This document shows positions 1-7,020 of a stretch of DNA of 64,000 bases, piece after piece. The notes under the pieces were generated by a model, which was not told the DNA's origin, made no database searches, and was given only the letters and a program-made list of their open reading frames with translations. Made by a program: the position numbers and the translations under genes. Positions within the stretch are counted from its first letter, which is position 1, and each line of letters opens with the position of its first letter. The stretch is from an uncultured Bacteroidaceae bacterium (GTDB lineage: Bacteria > Bacteroidota > Bacteroidia > Bacteroidales > Bacteroidaceae): NCBI GenBank assembly GCA_905233765.1, contig CAJOCU010000009.1:1-64000 (forward strand), written 5' to 3'.

Positions 1-256
1 TCGCGGACGTGTGATGACCTATGGGCTCATCGCCACATTGGCGGGATGGCCGAGTCACGCACGGCTGGTGGGGCGGACATTGCGCTACACGCCTGGCGCT
101 GAGCGTCTGCCCTGTCATCGCGTGGTCAACGCCGCAGGTCGCACAGCGCCCGGTTGGTTAGAGCACCGCACGCTATTGGAGAAGGAGGGCGTCCACTTCA
201 AACCCAACGGCCATGTGGACATGAACCGCCACCTGTGGGAGCCAGGCTACAAGTAG
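1..256 (+). CDS. MGMT-family (methylated-DNA cysteine methyltransferase-like) protein, 5' truncated
   Basis: The open frame enters from the left edge of the window (codons from base 2), so only the C-terminal ~85 residues are present. The residues V-MTYG-IA near the edge and the active-site signature LPCHRVVN are those of the O6-alkylguanine-DNA alkyltransferase C-terminal domain, which moves an alkyl group from guanine onto the cysteine. The cysteine is kept (PCHR, not the PWHR of alkyltransferase-like proteins), but the residues after it (GRTAPGWLEHRTLLEKEG, ending MNRHLWEP) match the short stand-alone 'MGMT family protein' type better than Ada or Ogt. Repair activity is therefore likely but not certain. 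The stop is TAG at 254-256. Confidence 0.8.
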   Translation, partial: RGRVMTYGLIATLAGWPSHARLVGRTLRYTPGAERLPCHRVVNAAGRTAPGWLEHRTLLEKEGVHFKPNGHVDMNRHLWEPGYK

Positions 257-294
257 TATGTAACTTTTTTTGTTATGGTACGTCACCTTTTGCG

Positions 295-330
295 TTCTTG
301 AACTGTTATATAAGTGAATCGGTTCAAGAA
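295..330. repeat. Inverted repeat upstream of the first sigma-factor module
   Basis: TTCTTGAAC at 295-303 is matched exactly by its reverse complement GTTCAAGAA at 322-330, with 18 bases between. It lies between the MGMT-family stop (256) and the DUF6249 gene start (368). It could be a terminator stem without a strong T run, or a regulator site in the leader of the sigma-factor operon; the sequence does not decide. Confidence 0.5.
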
Positions 331-367
331 AGAAACAAAAGTTTAACCCTATAATAAAAACAAGATT

Positions 368-820
368 ATGAATTTGAATCTCCTACCGGAAATGATCGTT
401 AAGATCTTTTTTCTCATTGGTGTCGTTGCACTCCCCATCATCATCGTATGGCTGAATAACCGCAAGAAAATCAACGAGACGAATCAACGCACGCAAATCG
501 TGCTGGCCGCCATCGAGAAGAACGCCGAGACGGACGTTGAGGACTTACTCAAGAAGATGGCTCCGCAAAAAACACTGCTGAAAGAAAAACTGCTCACGAA
601 ACTGCTGTGGGGTGGCATCCTCACCCTGTTGGGCCTCGCATTAACAATCTTTGGTTGCTATCTTATTGCAGGCAGGGGTAATAATAACAATCCGTTTACC
701 CTCTTCGGAGCACTTCTTTTGCCTGTCGGCATCGCTTTCCTAATCAACTATTATGTCGGCAAGAAGGTTTTGGCCAAAGAGATAGAGGCAGAAGAAAAGA
801 AAATGGCCACACAGGCATAA
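368..820 (+). CDS. DUF6249-type small inner-membrane protein
   Basis: A 150-residue protein with one N-terminal membrane segment (about residues 8-28), a charged cytoplasmic stretch (30-73) and two further membrane segments (about 77-100 and 110-130), ending in a Lys/Glu-rich tail. This arrangement is that of the DUF6249 family, which in Bacteroidota is commonly found beside ECF sigma factors. The next gene, an ECF sigma factor, begins three bases after the stop, so the two are almost surely one transcript. No enzyme motif is visible; a role in signalling to the sigma factor is an inference from position. Confidence 0.75.
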   Translation: MNLNLLPEMIVKIFFLIGVVALPIIIVWLNNRKKINETNQRTQIVLAAIEKNAETDVEDLLKKMAPQKTLLKEKLLTKLLWGGILTLLGLALTIFGCYLIAGRGNNNNPFTLFGALLLPVGIAFLINYYVGKKVLAKEIEAEEKKMATQA

Positions 821-823
821 GCC

Positions 824-1300
824 GTGACACGCGTAGTATTCATAACGCAAGTGGAGCGTGAGCAGGAGGCTTTGAGAGGCTTCCTGCTCGCCCTCTGCTG
901 CGGCAACAAGAGTGATGCAGATGACCTGGCGCAGGACACGCTGGTGAAGGCCTATCTCTCGTCGGCGGGCTATCATGACATGGGACGCTTCCGCTCGTGG
1001 CTCTTCAAGATTGCCCACAACACGTTCCTCAACCATAAGGCGAGTATGCGCACTACGGAAAGCATTGATGAGGCACGAACGCTTGTCAGCAACGCTGCTG
1101 CCGACGCGCCTTTCGAGCATCAGGATCTCTATCTCGCCCTTCGCACCCTTCCTCCTAAGGAACGTTCCGCTATCACACTATTCTACCTTAGCGGATATAA
1201 TATCAAAGAGATTGCCTCCATCACGGAAACCTCGGAGGATGCTGTCAAGAAACAGCTCTCACGGGGACGCGACAAACTAAAAGAAAAACTACGATTATGA
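824..1300 (+). CDS. ECF-type RNA polymerase sigma factor
   Basis: 158 residues, the usual length for an extracytoplasmic-function sigma factor. Region 2 is clear (D-A-DDLAQDTLVKAY, then F-SWLFKIAHNTFLN near residues 58-72), as is region 4 (L-PKERSAITLFYLSGYNIKEIASITETSEDAVKKQLSRGRDKL near the C-terminus). A GTG start at 824 is used because no ATG lies upstream of region 2 in this frame and GTG follows the previous stop by three bases. The stop overlaps the next ATG (ATGA at 1297-1300), which implies translational coupling with the membrane protein behind it. It would direct RNA polymerase to an envelope- or signal-controlled regulon that the sequence does not identify. Confidence 0.9.
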   Translation: MTRVVFITQVEREQEALRGFLLALCCGNKSDADDLAQDTLVKAYLSSAGYHDMGRFRSWLFKIAHNTFLNHKASMRTTESIDEARTLVSNAAADAPFEHQDLYLALRTLPPKERSAITLFYLSGYNIKEIASITETSEDAVKKQLSRGRDKLKEKLRL

Positions 1301-1701
1301 CAAAAGATAAAGCCCTTGAGGAACTCTTCCTCGCACAGGCGCCACATTTCGAAGACAGTGCCGACTTCATGGCCAGCCTCACCAAGCGTCTGGATGCTGT
1401 GGAATATATCAAGCAGCATCAGGAAGCCACCATCCGCCGCTATAAGATGGCTACGGTCGCAGCATTTGTCGTGGGTATCATCAGCGGTGCTATCGCCATC
1501 GCTTTTGTGCTTTCGATGCCTGCCGATGTTCCCCTCTTCACCTTTGAGGTGCACAGCGATATCCTGCTGTGGCTACTAGCAAATTCTCGCTTCATCACTA
1601 CAGCTGTCCTCGCCCTGTTGATGAGTCTCGGTCTCGCCAGCATCATCGCCAACGTTCAGGACATCATGTTGATGAGGGAAAAGCAAATGATCTACAATTA
1701 G
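1297..1701 (+). CDS. Two-segment membrane protein, candidate anti-sigma factor
   Basis: 134 residues. The first 48 are soluble and charged (...MASLTKRLDAVEYIKQHQEATIRRYK), followed by membrane segments at about 50-73 and 96-118. The gene overlaps the ECF sigma stop by ATGA. A short cytoplasmic domain followed by membrane segments, coupled to an ECF sigma gene, is the usual plan of an anti-sigma factor. I see no zinc-binding H-x3-C-x2-C motif and no FecR domain, so the assignment rests on position and topology. Confidence 0.6.
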   Translation: MTKDKALEELFLAQAPHFEDSADFMASLTKRLDAVEYIKQHQEATIRRYKMATVAAFVVGIISGAIAIAFVLSMPADVPLFTFEVHSDILLWLLANSRFITTAVLALLMSLGLASIIANVQDIMLMREKQMIYN

Positions 1702-2066
1702 GCCATTATCATCCATTAGTTTGCGTGATGTGCCTCCGTGCGGTGTGCGGACTGTTTATGTTAAGAAATATTTAAATTGTGGGGATTGACGCATTTCAAG
1801 GACTTATCGCGTGGGTGTAAAAGAATAATGTGTATCTTTGTGGCGAATTGTAATGAGGTTCACCCAGACGGCACCATCCTTGCCCGTGGGTTGCGTGGAG
1901 AAAGGATTGAGAAAAAGCTCGAAGATATCTTCAAAGAATAATTCTTAATATTTACTTTTGCGTCAAGACGGACTAAAGCGTAAACTTTTTTGAACGGTTT
2001 CCGTTTTGCGGTGTATAGCATTATGAGAGCGCCTCATCAATGTTATATATTAAAGGTATAAACACA
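1702..2066. other. 365-base non-coding stretch after the first sigma module
   Basis: It contains a roughly 45-base element (1735-1783) centred on GTTAAGAAATATTTAA that recurs after the second sigma module (4297-4345). Two possible -7 boxes follow: TATCTTTG at 1833-1840 and TACTTTTG at 1953-1960. A 37-codon frame (1828-1941) is present but unsupported. The second -7 box would give a leader of about 100 bases for the gene at 2067. Confidence 0.6.
1953..1960 (+). promoter_or_regulatory. Candidate -7 box (TACTTTTG) for the secreted protein/sigma operon
   Basis: TACTTTTG fits the Bacteroidota -7 consensus TAnnTTTG. No clear TTTG lies 19-21 bases upstream, so support is partial. Confidence 0.4.
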
Positions 2067-3296
2067 ATGAAGAAGACAATCGTCATCATGCTGGCACTGG
2101 TGTGCAACCTGACCGCCAGAGCGCAGCAAACGGAAACCATAGAATCCTTTGTAGCCAACAGCCACGAGCCGGAATGGTATGCGGCTCAGGCTGAGGCTTG
2201 GCAAAAGAAAGTGGATGAGAACCCGCAGGACCAATGGGCTTGGAGGAACCTGTTCCGAGCCACCTGTTACCACGACCAGTTTACTGGCGGATGGGGAGAG
2301 AATCAAGATGAATCGAAGACGGCCGATGTCATCCGCAAGATGGAGGCTGCGCTGCCCGACAGCTATGTGCTGAATCTCTGCAAGGGCCGCTTCTGCCTGA
2401 CTACCGACGAGGCTGCCAAACGGGGAGACAACATCCTTCGAGCCATAGAACTGATGCCGGAGAACATCTGCCCTGAAGACCTCGAATATCTGGCAGTCCG
2501 TTTGTGGATTAACGACCCTGAGAACCCACGCGTCAAGGAACTGTACACTAGGTCGTACCAAAACAGGTATTTCCCAGCCCGCATCATGCACTTCAACCAC
2601 AACATGCTTCAGTGTATGCAGCCGAATGCTCTATACTTTTCCAACGGCGACCTCGACACAGAACCTATGAAGATGTTGCAGGAAGCGCTGGGCGAGCGCA
2701 CGGACGTCATCATCATCAATGTTTCGTTTCTGCACGCAACACCTTTCATGAACGCAATATATAAGAGATTGAACATCCAGCCTCTGGCCCTGAACGTGAA
2801 GGACTATGGGGACAAATATGGCGAGGAGTGGCTCCAGCACTACGAGGCCGACATCATTATGTATCTGATCAATGAGAGCAAGCGGCCGGCCTATTTCTCG
2901 CCCACGAACCCGAAAGTATCTATCTTGGACAAGGACAGTATTTACAACGAAGGCCTTGTGCTGAAATACAGTCCTAAGCCCTACAACAACTTCGACGTGG
3001 CGATGCACAATGTGAAGGAGGTTTACGATCTGGAATACTTGGCCGAGCCAGACCTCGTATATGACTCGTGGGAGACAAGCTCGAAGCTTGACATGAACCA
3101 TGTGACGCTTTTGGCGAACCTTGTAGGTAAGTTCCGCAAAAAAGGTGATGAGGCTCAGGCTAAACGTCTTTACAATATCTTGAGCAAGTGTGTGGAGCGA
3201 TGCGCGCCCCTGCAGAGTGACTCTTATTCCCAAGAGTATCCTTTGGAGGACAGGAAAGCTTATTACGAGAATCTGTTGAAGGAACAACTCCAATGA
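2067..3296 (+). CDS. Secreted protein with TPR-like N-terminal half, unknown function
   Basis: The second possible start (ATG at 2067, MKKTIVIMLALVCNLTARAQ) gives a standard signal peptide with cleavage near residue 20; the ATG at 2040 would add nine residues before it and is less likely. The mature protein (about 390 residues) begins with helical, tryptophan-rich tetratricopeptide-like segments. A later part reads ALYFSNGDLDTEPMKMLQEALGERTDVIIINVS, which resembles a stretch in the C-terminal region of DUF2723-type Bacteroidota membrane proteins (NGDNDTFP...RTDVRVVN). Its last codons overlap the next sigma factor start (ATGA at 3293-3296), so it is translationally coupled to an ECF sigma gene, an unusual partner for a secreted protein. 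Confidence 0.75.
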   Translation: MKKTIVIMLALVCNLTARAQQTETIESFVANSHEPEWYAAQAEAWQKKVDENPQDQWAWRNLFRATCYHDQFTGGWGENQDESKTADVIRKMEAALPDSYVLNLCKGRFCLTTDEAAKRGDNILRAIELMPENICPEDLEYLAVRLWINDPENPRVKELYTRSYQNRYFPARIMHFNHNMLQCMQPNALYFSNGDLDTEPMKMLQEALGERTDVIIINVSFLHATPFMNAIYKRLNIQPLALNVKDYGDKYGEEWLQHYEADIIMYLINESKRPAYFSPTNPKVSILDKDSIYNEGLVLKYSPKPYNNFDVAMHNVKEVYDLEYLAEPDLVYDSWETSSKLDMNHVTLLANLVGKFRKKGDEAQAKRLYNILSKCVERCAPLQSDSYSQEYPLEDRKAYYENLLKEQLQ

Positions 3297-3883
3297 TCAT
3301 CTCCCATTTGTTCAAACCCCTCTCTGCGCTCACGGACGACGAGTTGATGCAGCGGGTGAGCGTCAAGGACGATGATAGGGCTTACGGCGAGCTCTACCAT
3401 CGTCATGCTCGCAGGCTTATGGGTTTCTTCTTCAGGCAGACGGGTGGCGATGAGGCTTTGGCGGCCGACCTGACACAAGACACCTTTATGAGGGTATGGA
3501 CGGCTCGCAACAGATTCTCTGGCTCCAGCTTCCGCACATGGCTCCTCACAATTAGTTATAACCTCGTTAAAAACCACTATCGGCACAGCGAACACGAGAA
3601 GGAGTACGAGTCGTTTACCCTGCGAACTCAGGAAGAGGCTAGCGACAGTAATGTTATAGAACAGCTCGACCAACAGGCATTTGACCAGGCCCTTAGCTTG
3701 TTGTTGGAGAAGATGCCGCGAGAGAGCCGACTGCTCTTCTCGCTCCGATTCGAAGAAGAACTGACCGTTCCGCAAATAGCCGTCGTCATGGCATTGCCAG
3801 AAGGCACCGTGAAGTCACGACTCCATATGTTGACACATTCCTTAAAACAAAAACTCAATCATCATGACACCGTTCGAAGATAA
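3293..3883 (+). CDS. ECF-type RNA polymerase sigma factor (second module)
   Basis: 196 residues. Region 2 reads LAADLTQDTFMRVWTARNRFSG-SFRTWLLTISYNLVKNHYR (about 60-100) and region 4 reads MPRESRLLFSLRFEEELTVPQIAVVMALPEGTVKSRLHM (about 140-180); both are intact. The start overlaps the stop of the upstream secreted protein, and the 3' end overlaps the next gene by 20 bases, so three genes form one coupled unit. It shares only the general family pattern with the sigma factor at 824 and is not a recent duplicate. Confidence 0.9.
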   Translation: MIISHLFKPLSALTDDELMQRVSVKDDDRAYGELYHRHARRLMGFFFRQTGGDEALAADLTQDTFMRVWTARNRFSGSSFRTWLLTISYNLVKNHYRHSEHEKEYESFTLRTQEEASDSNVIEQLDQQAFDQALSLLLEKMPRESRLLFSLRFEEELTVPQIAVVMALPEGTVKSRLHMLTHSLKQKLNHHDTVRR

Positions 3884-4277
3884 ACTCCAGGCGTCGGCCC
3901 AGCGCCTTGCTCAACAGGGAAATAAGAACCTGCACGTCCCACAAAACCCAATGCGACAGAAACGCACCTATTGGGGATGGGTGGCCACGCCCGCTGCTGC
4001 CGTGGTAGGTCTCATTTTGGGAATGTCCCTGCATCTTTTCACGGGCAACACGTCCAGCGATTCTCTTGTCCAATCTACAGACACCATCCGCATCTTCCAG
4101 CCTGTGCACGATACGCTCTACCTGACGCAGGTCGTGGAGAAGGAAAGGGTTGTAAAAAAGTATATTCCTACGCCTGAAGTCGCAAAGGTCGTCACGAAGG
4201 AGTCTGCCACTCAGCCGGAAGAGTGCACCTCCATCCAGTGCGACGGCATCAACTACGCCATCCTCGCTTCAAACTAA
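3864..4277 (+). CDS. Single-pass membrane protein, candidate anti-sigma partner
   Basis: 137 residues: a short N-terminal cytoplasmic part (MTPFEDKLQASAQRLAQQGN...), one membrane segment at about 33-55 (WGWVATPAAAVVGLILGMSLHLF) and a periplasmic tail rich in Thr and Lys. It overlaps the upstream ECF sigma gene by 20 bases. The topology and coupling are those of a small anti-sigma factor, but there is no recognisable anti-sigma fold signature, so the role is inferred. Confidence 0.6.
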   Translation: MTPFEDKLQASAQRLAQQGNKNLHVPQNPMRQKRTYWGWVATPAAAVVGLILGMSLHLFTGNTSSDSLVQSTDTIRIFQPVHDTLYLTQVVEKERVVKKYIPTPEVAKVVTKESATQPEECTSIQCDGINYAILASN

Positions 4278-4296
4278 GTGAATCCGTTGACAAACC

Positions 4297-4345
4297 CCGT
4301 GCGGTGTGCGATGTTTTTGTGTTAAGAAATATTTAATTTGAGGGG
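4297..4345 (+). repeat. Second copy of the sigma-module downstream element
   Basis: The stretch CGTGCGGTGTGCG ... GTTAAGAAATATTTAA-TTG-GGGG matches 1735-1783 with a few changes. In both places it lies 20 to 40 bases after the last gene of an ECF sigma module. It is not an obvious hairpin; it may be a shared regulatory site or a dispersed repeat. Confidence 0.6.
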
Positions 4346-4374
4346 AGGAGAAGGTGTGTTTGTGGAAGTTTGTG

Positions 4375-4382
4375 TAGTTTTG
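4375..4382 (+). promoter_or_regulatory. Candidate -7 box (TAGTTTTG) for the GH27 gene
   Basis: TAGTTTTG sits 37 bases before the proposed GTG start at 4420, the usual leader length here. There is no TTTG at the expected distance upstream. Confidence 0.4.
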
Positions 4383-4419
4383 TGCACGAAAACGCGAACA
4401 TGATAAAAAGAATATAGAA

Positions 4420-6948
4420 GTGAAGAGATTTGCATTTGTCGCTGCCGCGCTGCTCACGATGGGTATGGCGCTGGCACAGGAGCCTTCGACAGGCTCAGAC
4501 GCCGAGATGGCTACGTTCCGCACATGGGCACAGACACCGCCGATGGGGTGGAACTCTTGGGACTGCTACTATTCGAGCGTCACGGAGAAAGAGGTGATGC
4601 AGAATGCACAGTATCTCGTAGATAACGACCTGGTGAAATACGGCTGGGAATATGTTGTCGTAGATATCCGGTGGTACTGCAACCATCCGTCGCTGGGTGG
4701 CGGCAACTACAACCAGAATGGGACGCAGGACTATGTGCTCGATGAGTACGGGCGCTACCTACCCTCCCCCACCCGCTTCCCGTCGTGTATGGTCGAGGGC
4801 AAGAATGAGGGTTTCAAGGCGTTGGCCCAGAAGATTCATGACATGGGACTGAAGTTCGGCATCCATATCATGCGTGGCGTGCCGAAGAGCGTCGTGGGCA
4901 GCAGCTATAAGCTGAAAGGCAGCGAAGGTACGGCCTGGAGTCAGGTGTATAACGGCACTACCTCGCCCTGCACATGGCTGAAGGACAACCTGCTGGTGCG
5001 CAACAATGAGGCAGGGCAGCTGTACTATAATAGCATCATGGACCTCTATGCCGAATGGGGCGTGGACTTCCTGAAGGTGGACGACCTCTCGCGACCGTTC
5101 TACACCGACGAGATCCACATGATCCGCAAGGCCATCGACCAGACGGGGCGCCCGATGGTGCTTTCTCTGAGTCCCGGCAAGACGCAGTACCAGTACGCTG
5201 AGGAGTGTCTGGAGAATGCCAATATGTGGCGAATGATGGACGACCTGTGGGACAACTGGAGCGCGGTGGATGCGGTGTTCAACGAGGTACATGCCTGGGA
5301 GACGGTGACGCGCCCGGGTAACTATGCCGACTGCGATATGCTGCCGCTGGGACAGATTGCGATGACCATCGGCGACGCGGGCTACACCTCGGCACAGAGC
5401 GGGCGCTGGACAAACCTGACGCAGAACGAGCAGCTGACGATGATGACGCTCTGGGGTATCTGCCACTCGCCCCTGTTCTTTGGCGGTGAGATGACGAAGA
5501 ACGACGCCTTCACGCTCTCGCTCCTGAACAACGAGGAGTACCATCGGATGCACAAGTACGGCTTGAACGCTCACCAGGTGATGAACGACGAGGACAACGG
5601 ACGCGTGGCATGGACGAGTGAAGACCCCGCCACGGGCAACCGCTACCTGGCGCTCTTCCAGCGCGACAACACACGCTGGATCGTGGGCAACAAGGCGCTC
5701 TATAAGTCGGAGACGGTGGCCTACACCACCGACGGCCATGCCGTGGATGTGGACATCGAATGGCCCGAAGGCTCGAAGACGCTGGTGCTGGTGGTGGATG
5801 ACGGCGGCGATAACTACAACTACGACCACGGCGACTGGATCAACCCCACGCTGGTGCTGCGCAACGGCACGGAGGTGGCGCTGACGGGCACTTACAAGAC
5901 CCGCGCCTATACCGCTTCTTATTTCAACCGCGTGTATGAGAACAAGAATGTGGATAACGGGGGCAAGATGAAGGTGATGGGCGTGAGCTACGACCACGGC
6001 TTCTCCACGGATGCCAATGCAGCCATCTTCTTCACGATTCCAGAGAATATGGACGTGGTGCGCTTCAAGGCGATGGCCGCTGCCGACGACAGCGGCATCA
6101 ACCAGACGGGAGCGACGACCTCAATCCGCTTCATGGTGTTCGACCAGAACCCGCTCACCAACGAGCAGGACGACTACGCCGCCCGCTCGGGGCTCATCAG
6201 CCGCACAGGCACGAAGTCGAAGCAGATGGAGTGTGATGTGACGGGTGCCACTCAGCTGAAGATCTTCGTGAGCAACTACGGCGACGGCTTCGCCTACGAC
6301 CGCGCCGACCTCATCAACCCCGTGCTCATCGATGCCGACGGCAACGAGACGTCGCTCACCACGCTGAAGCAGACCTCCTATACCTCGGAATGGGGCTCGC
6401 TGCACGTGAATAAGAATGTGGAGGGTGGAACGCTGAAGGTGGCGGGACAGAGCTATCAGACGGGCCTCGGCATGAATGCCCAGTGCACGCTCATCTACGA
6501 CCTGCCCGAGGGCCACAACTACAAGACCTTCCGCGCCCTCTGCGGCTATGACAGCAGCTGCGACACGGACAATACCTCGTCCTCGGGCACCACCATGGAG
6601 TTTTTCTTCTATGTTGCGGCTCCCGACGGCGGCTACACCTTCGACCTCTCCCTCCTCGGTTATTCAGCCTACGCCCTCGAGGCCATACCCGTCTATGATA
6701 TCTGGGAAAAGCAGAGCGTAGGCTACGCCACGGGCACCATCACGACCAGCGTGCCCAGCCACGGCGTGAAGCTCTTCCGCTTAGGCGACAAGGTGGCTGA
6801 TGGAATTCAGCAGACCCTTCAGCAGCAGGCCGCCACGGCCACTGCCACAACCCGGAAGAGCGCCGCTTACACGCTCGACGGACGCCAGGCCAGCGACAAC
6901 ACCAAGGGCGTCGTCATCCAGAACGGACGCAAGTACGTGAAGAAGTAG
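4420..6948 (+). CDS. Secreted GH27 alpha-galactosidase with C-terminal NPCBM-like domains
   Basis: 842 residues. A GTG start gives the signal peptide MKRFAFVAAALLTMGMALA. The catalytic barrel opens with TPPMGWNSWD (about residue 40), carries the nucleophile in DFLKVDD (Asp about 221) and the acid/base in WRMMDDLWDNW (Asp about 273), the clan GH-D pattern of alpha-galactosidases. After the beta-sandwich follow two related segments, each with a 'GGKMKVMGVSYDHGFSTDANA' or 'GGTLKVAGQSYQTGLGMNAQ' core, which is the NPCBM carbohydrate-binding type. The tail YTLDGRQA...GVVIQNGRKYVKK is a short C-terminal domain shared with other exported enzymes in this window. It likely removes alpha-galactosyl side groups from plant or host glycans outside the cytoplasm; the exact linkage cannot be read from sequence. 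Confidence 0.9.
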   Translation: MKRFAFVAAALLTMGMALAQEPSTGSDAEMATFRTWAQTPPMGWNSWDCYYSSVTEKEVMQNAQYLVDNDLVKYGWEYVVVDIRWYCNHPSLGGGNYNQNGTQDYVLDEYGRYLPSPTRFPSCMVEGKNEGFKALAQKIHDMGLKFGIHIMRGVPKSVVGSSYKLKGSEGTAWSQVYNGTTSPCTWLKDNLLVRNNEAGQLYYNSIMDLYAEWGVDFLKVDDLSRPFYTDEIHMIRKAIDQTGRPMVLSLSPGKTQYQYAEECLENANMWRMMDDLWDNWSAVDAVFNEVHAWETVTRPGNYADCDMLPLGQIAMTIGDAGYTSAQSGRWTNLTQNEQLTMMTLWGICHSPLFFGGEMTKNDAFTLSLLNNEEYHRMHKYGLNAHQVMNDEDNGRVAWTSEDPATGNRYLALFQRDNTRWIVGNKALYKSETVAYTTDGHAVDVDIEWPEGSKTLVLVVDDGGDNYNYDHGDWINPTLVLRNGTEVALTGTYKTRAYTASYFNRVYENKNVDNGGKMKVMGVSYDHGFSTDANAAIFFTIPENMDVVRFKAMAAADDSGINQTGATTSIRFMVFDQNPLTNEQDDYAARSGLISRTGTKSKQMECDVTGATQLKIFVSNYGDGFAYDRADLINPVLIDADGNETSLTTLKQTSYTSEWGSLHVNKNVEGGTLKVAGQSYQTGLGMNAQCTLIYDLPEGHNYKTFRALCGYDSSCDTDNTSSSGTTMEFFFYVAAPDGGYTFDLSLLGYSAYALEAIPVYDIWEKQSVGYATGTITTSVPSHGVKLFRLGDKVADGIQQTLQQQAATATATTRKSAAYTLDGRQASDNTKGVVIQNGRKYVKK

Positions 6949-6970
6949 AACCCGGGCAGGTGAAAAAGAA

Positions 6971-7005
6971 AATGAAGGCAGTAACTCAGCGTTGCTGCCT
7001 TCATT
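6971..7005. terminator. Bidirectional terminator between GH27 and rng
   Basis: AATGAAGGCAG (6971-6981) pairs perfectly with CTGCCTTCATT (6995-7005) around a 13-base loop, between two convergent genes. On the minus strand the stem is followed by a T-rich run (TTTTCTTTTTC), so it is best suited to end rng. Confidence 0.8.
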
Positions 7006-7020
7006 GTGTGGTGGAGGGGG

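Noticed and set aside
4759..5997. A 412-codon minus-strand frame in the GH27 gene
   Set aside because: It is a mirror of the coding bias; no start signal and no recognisable fold.
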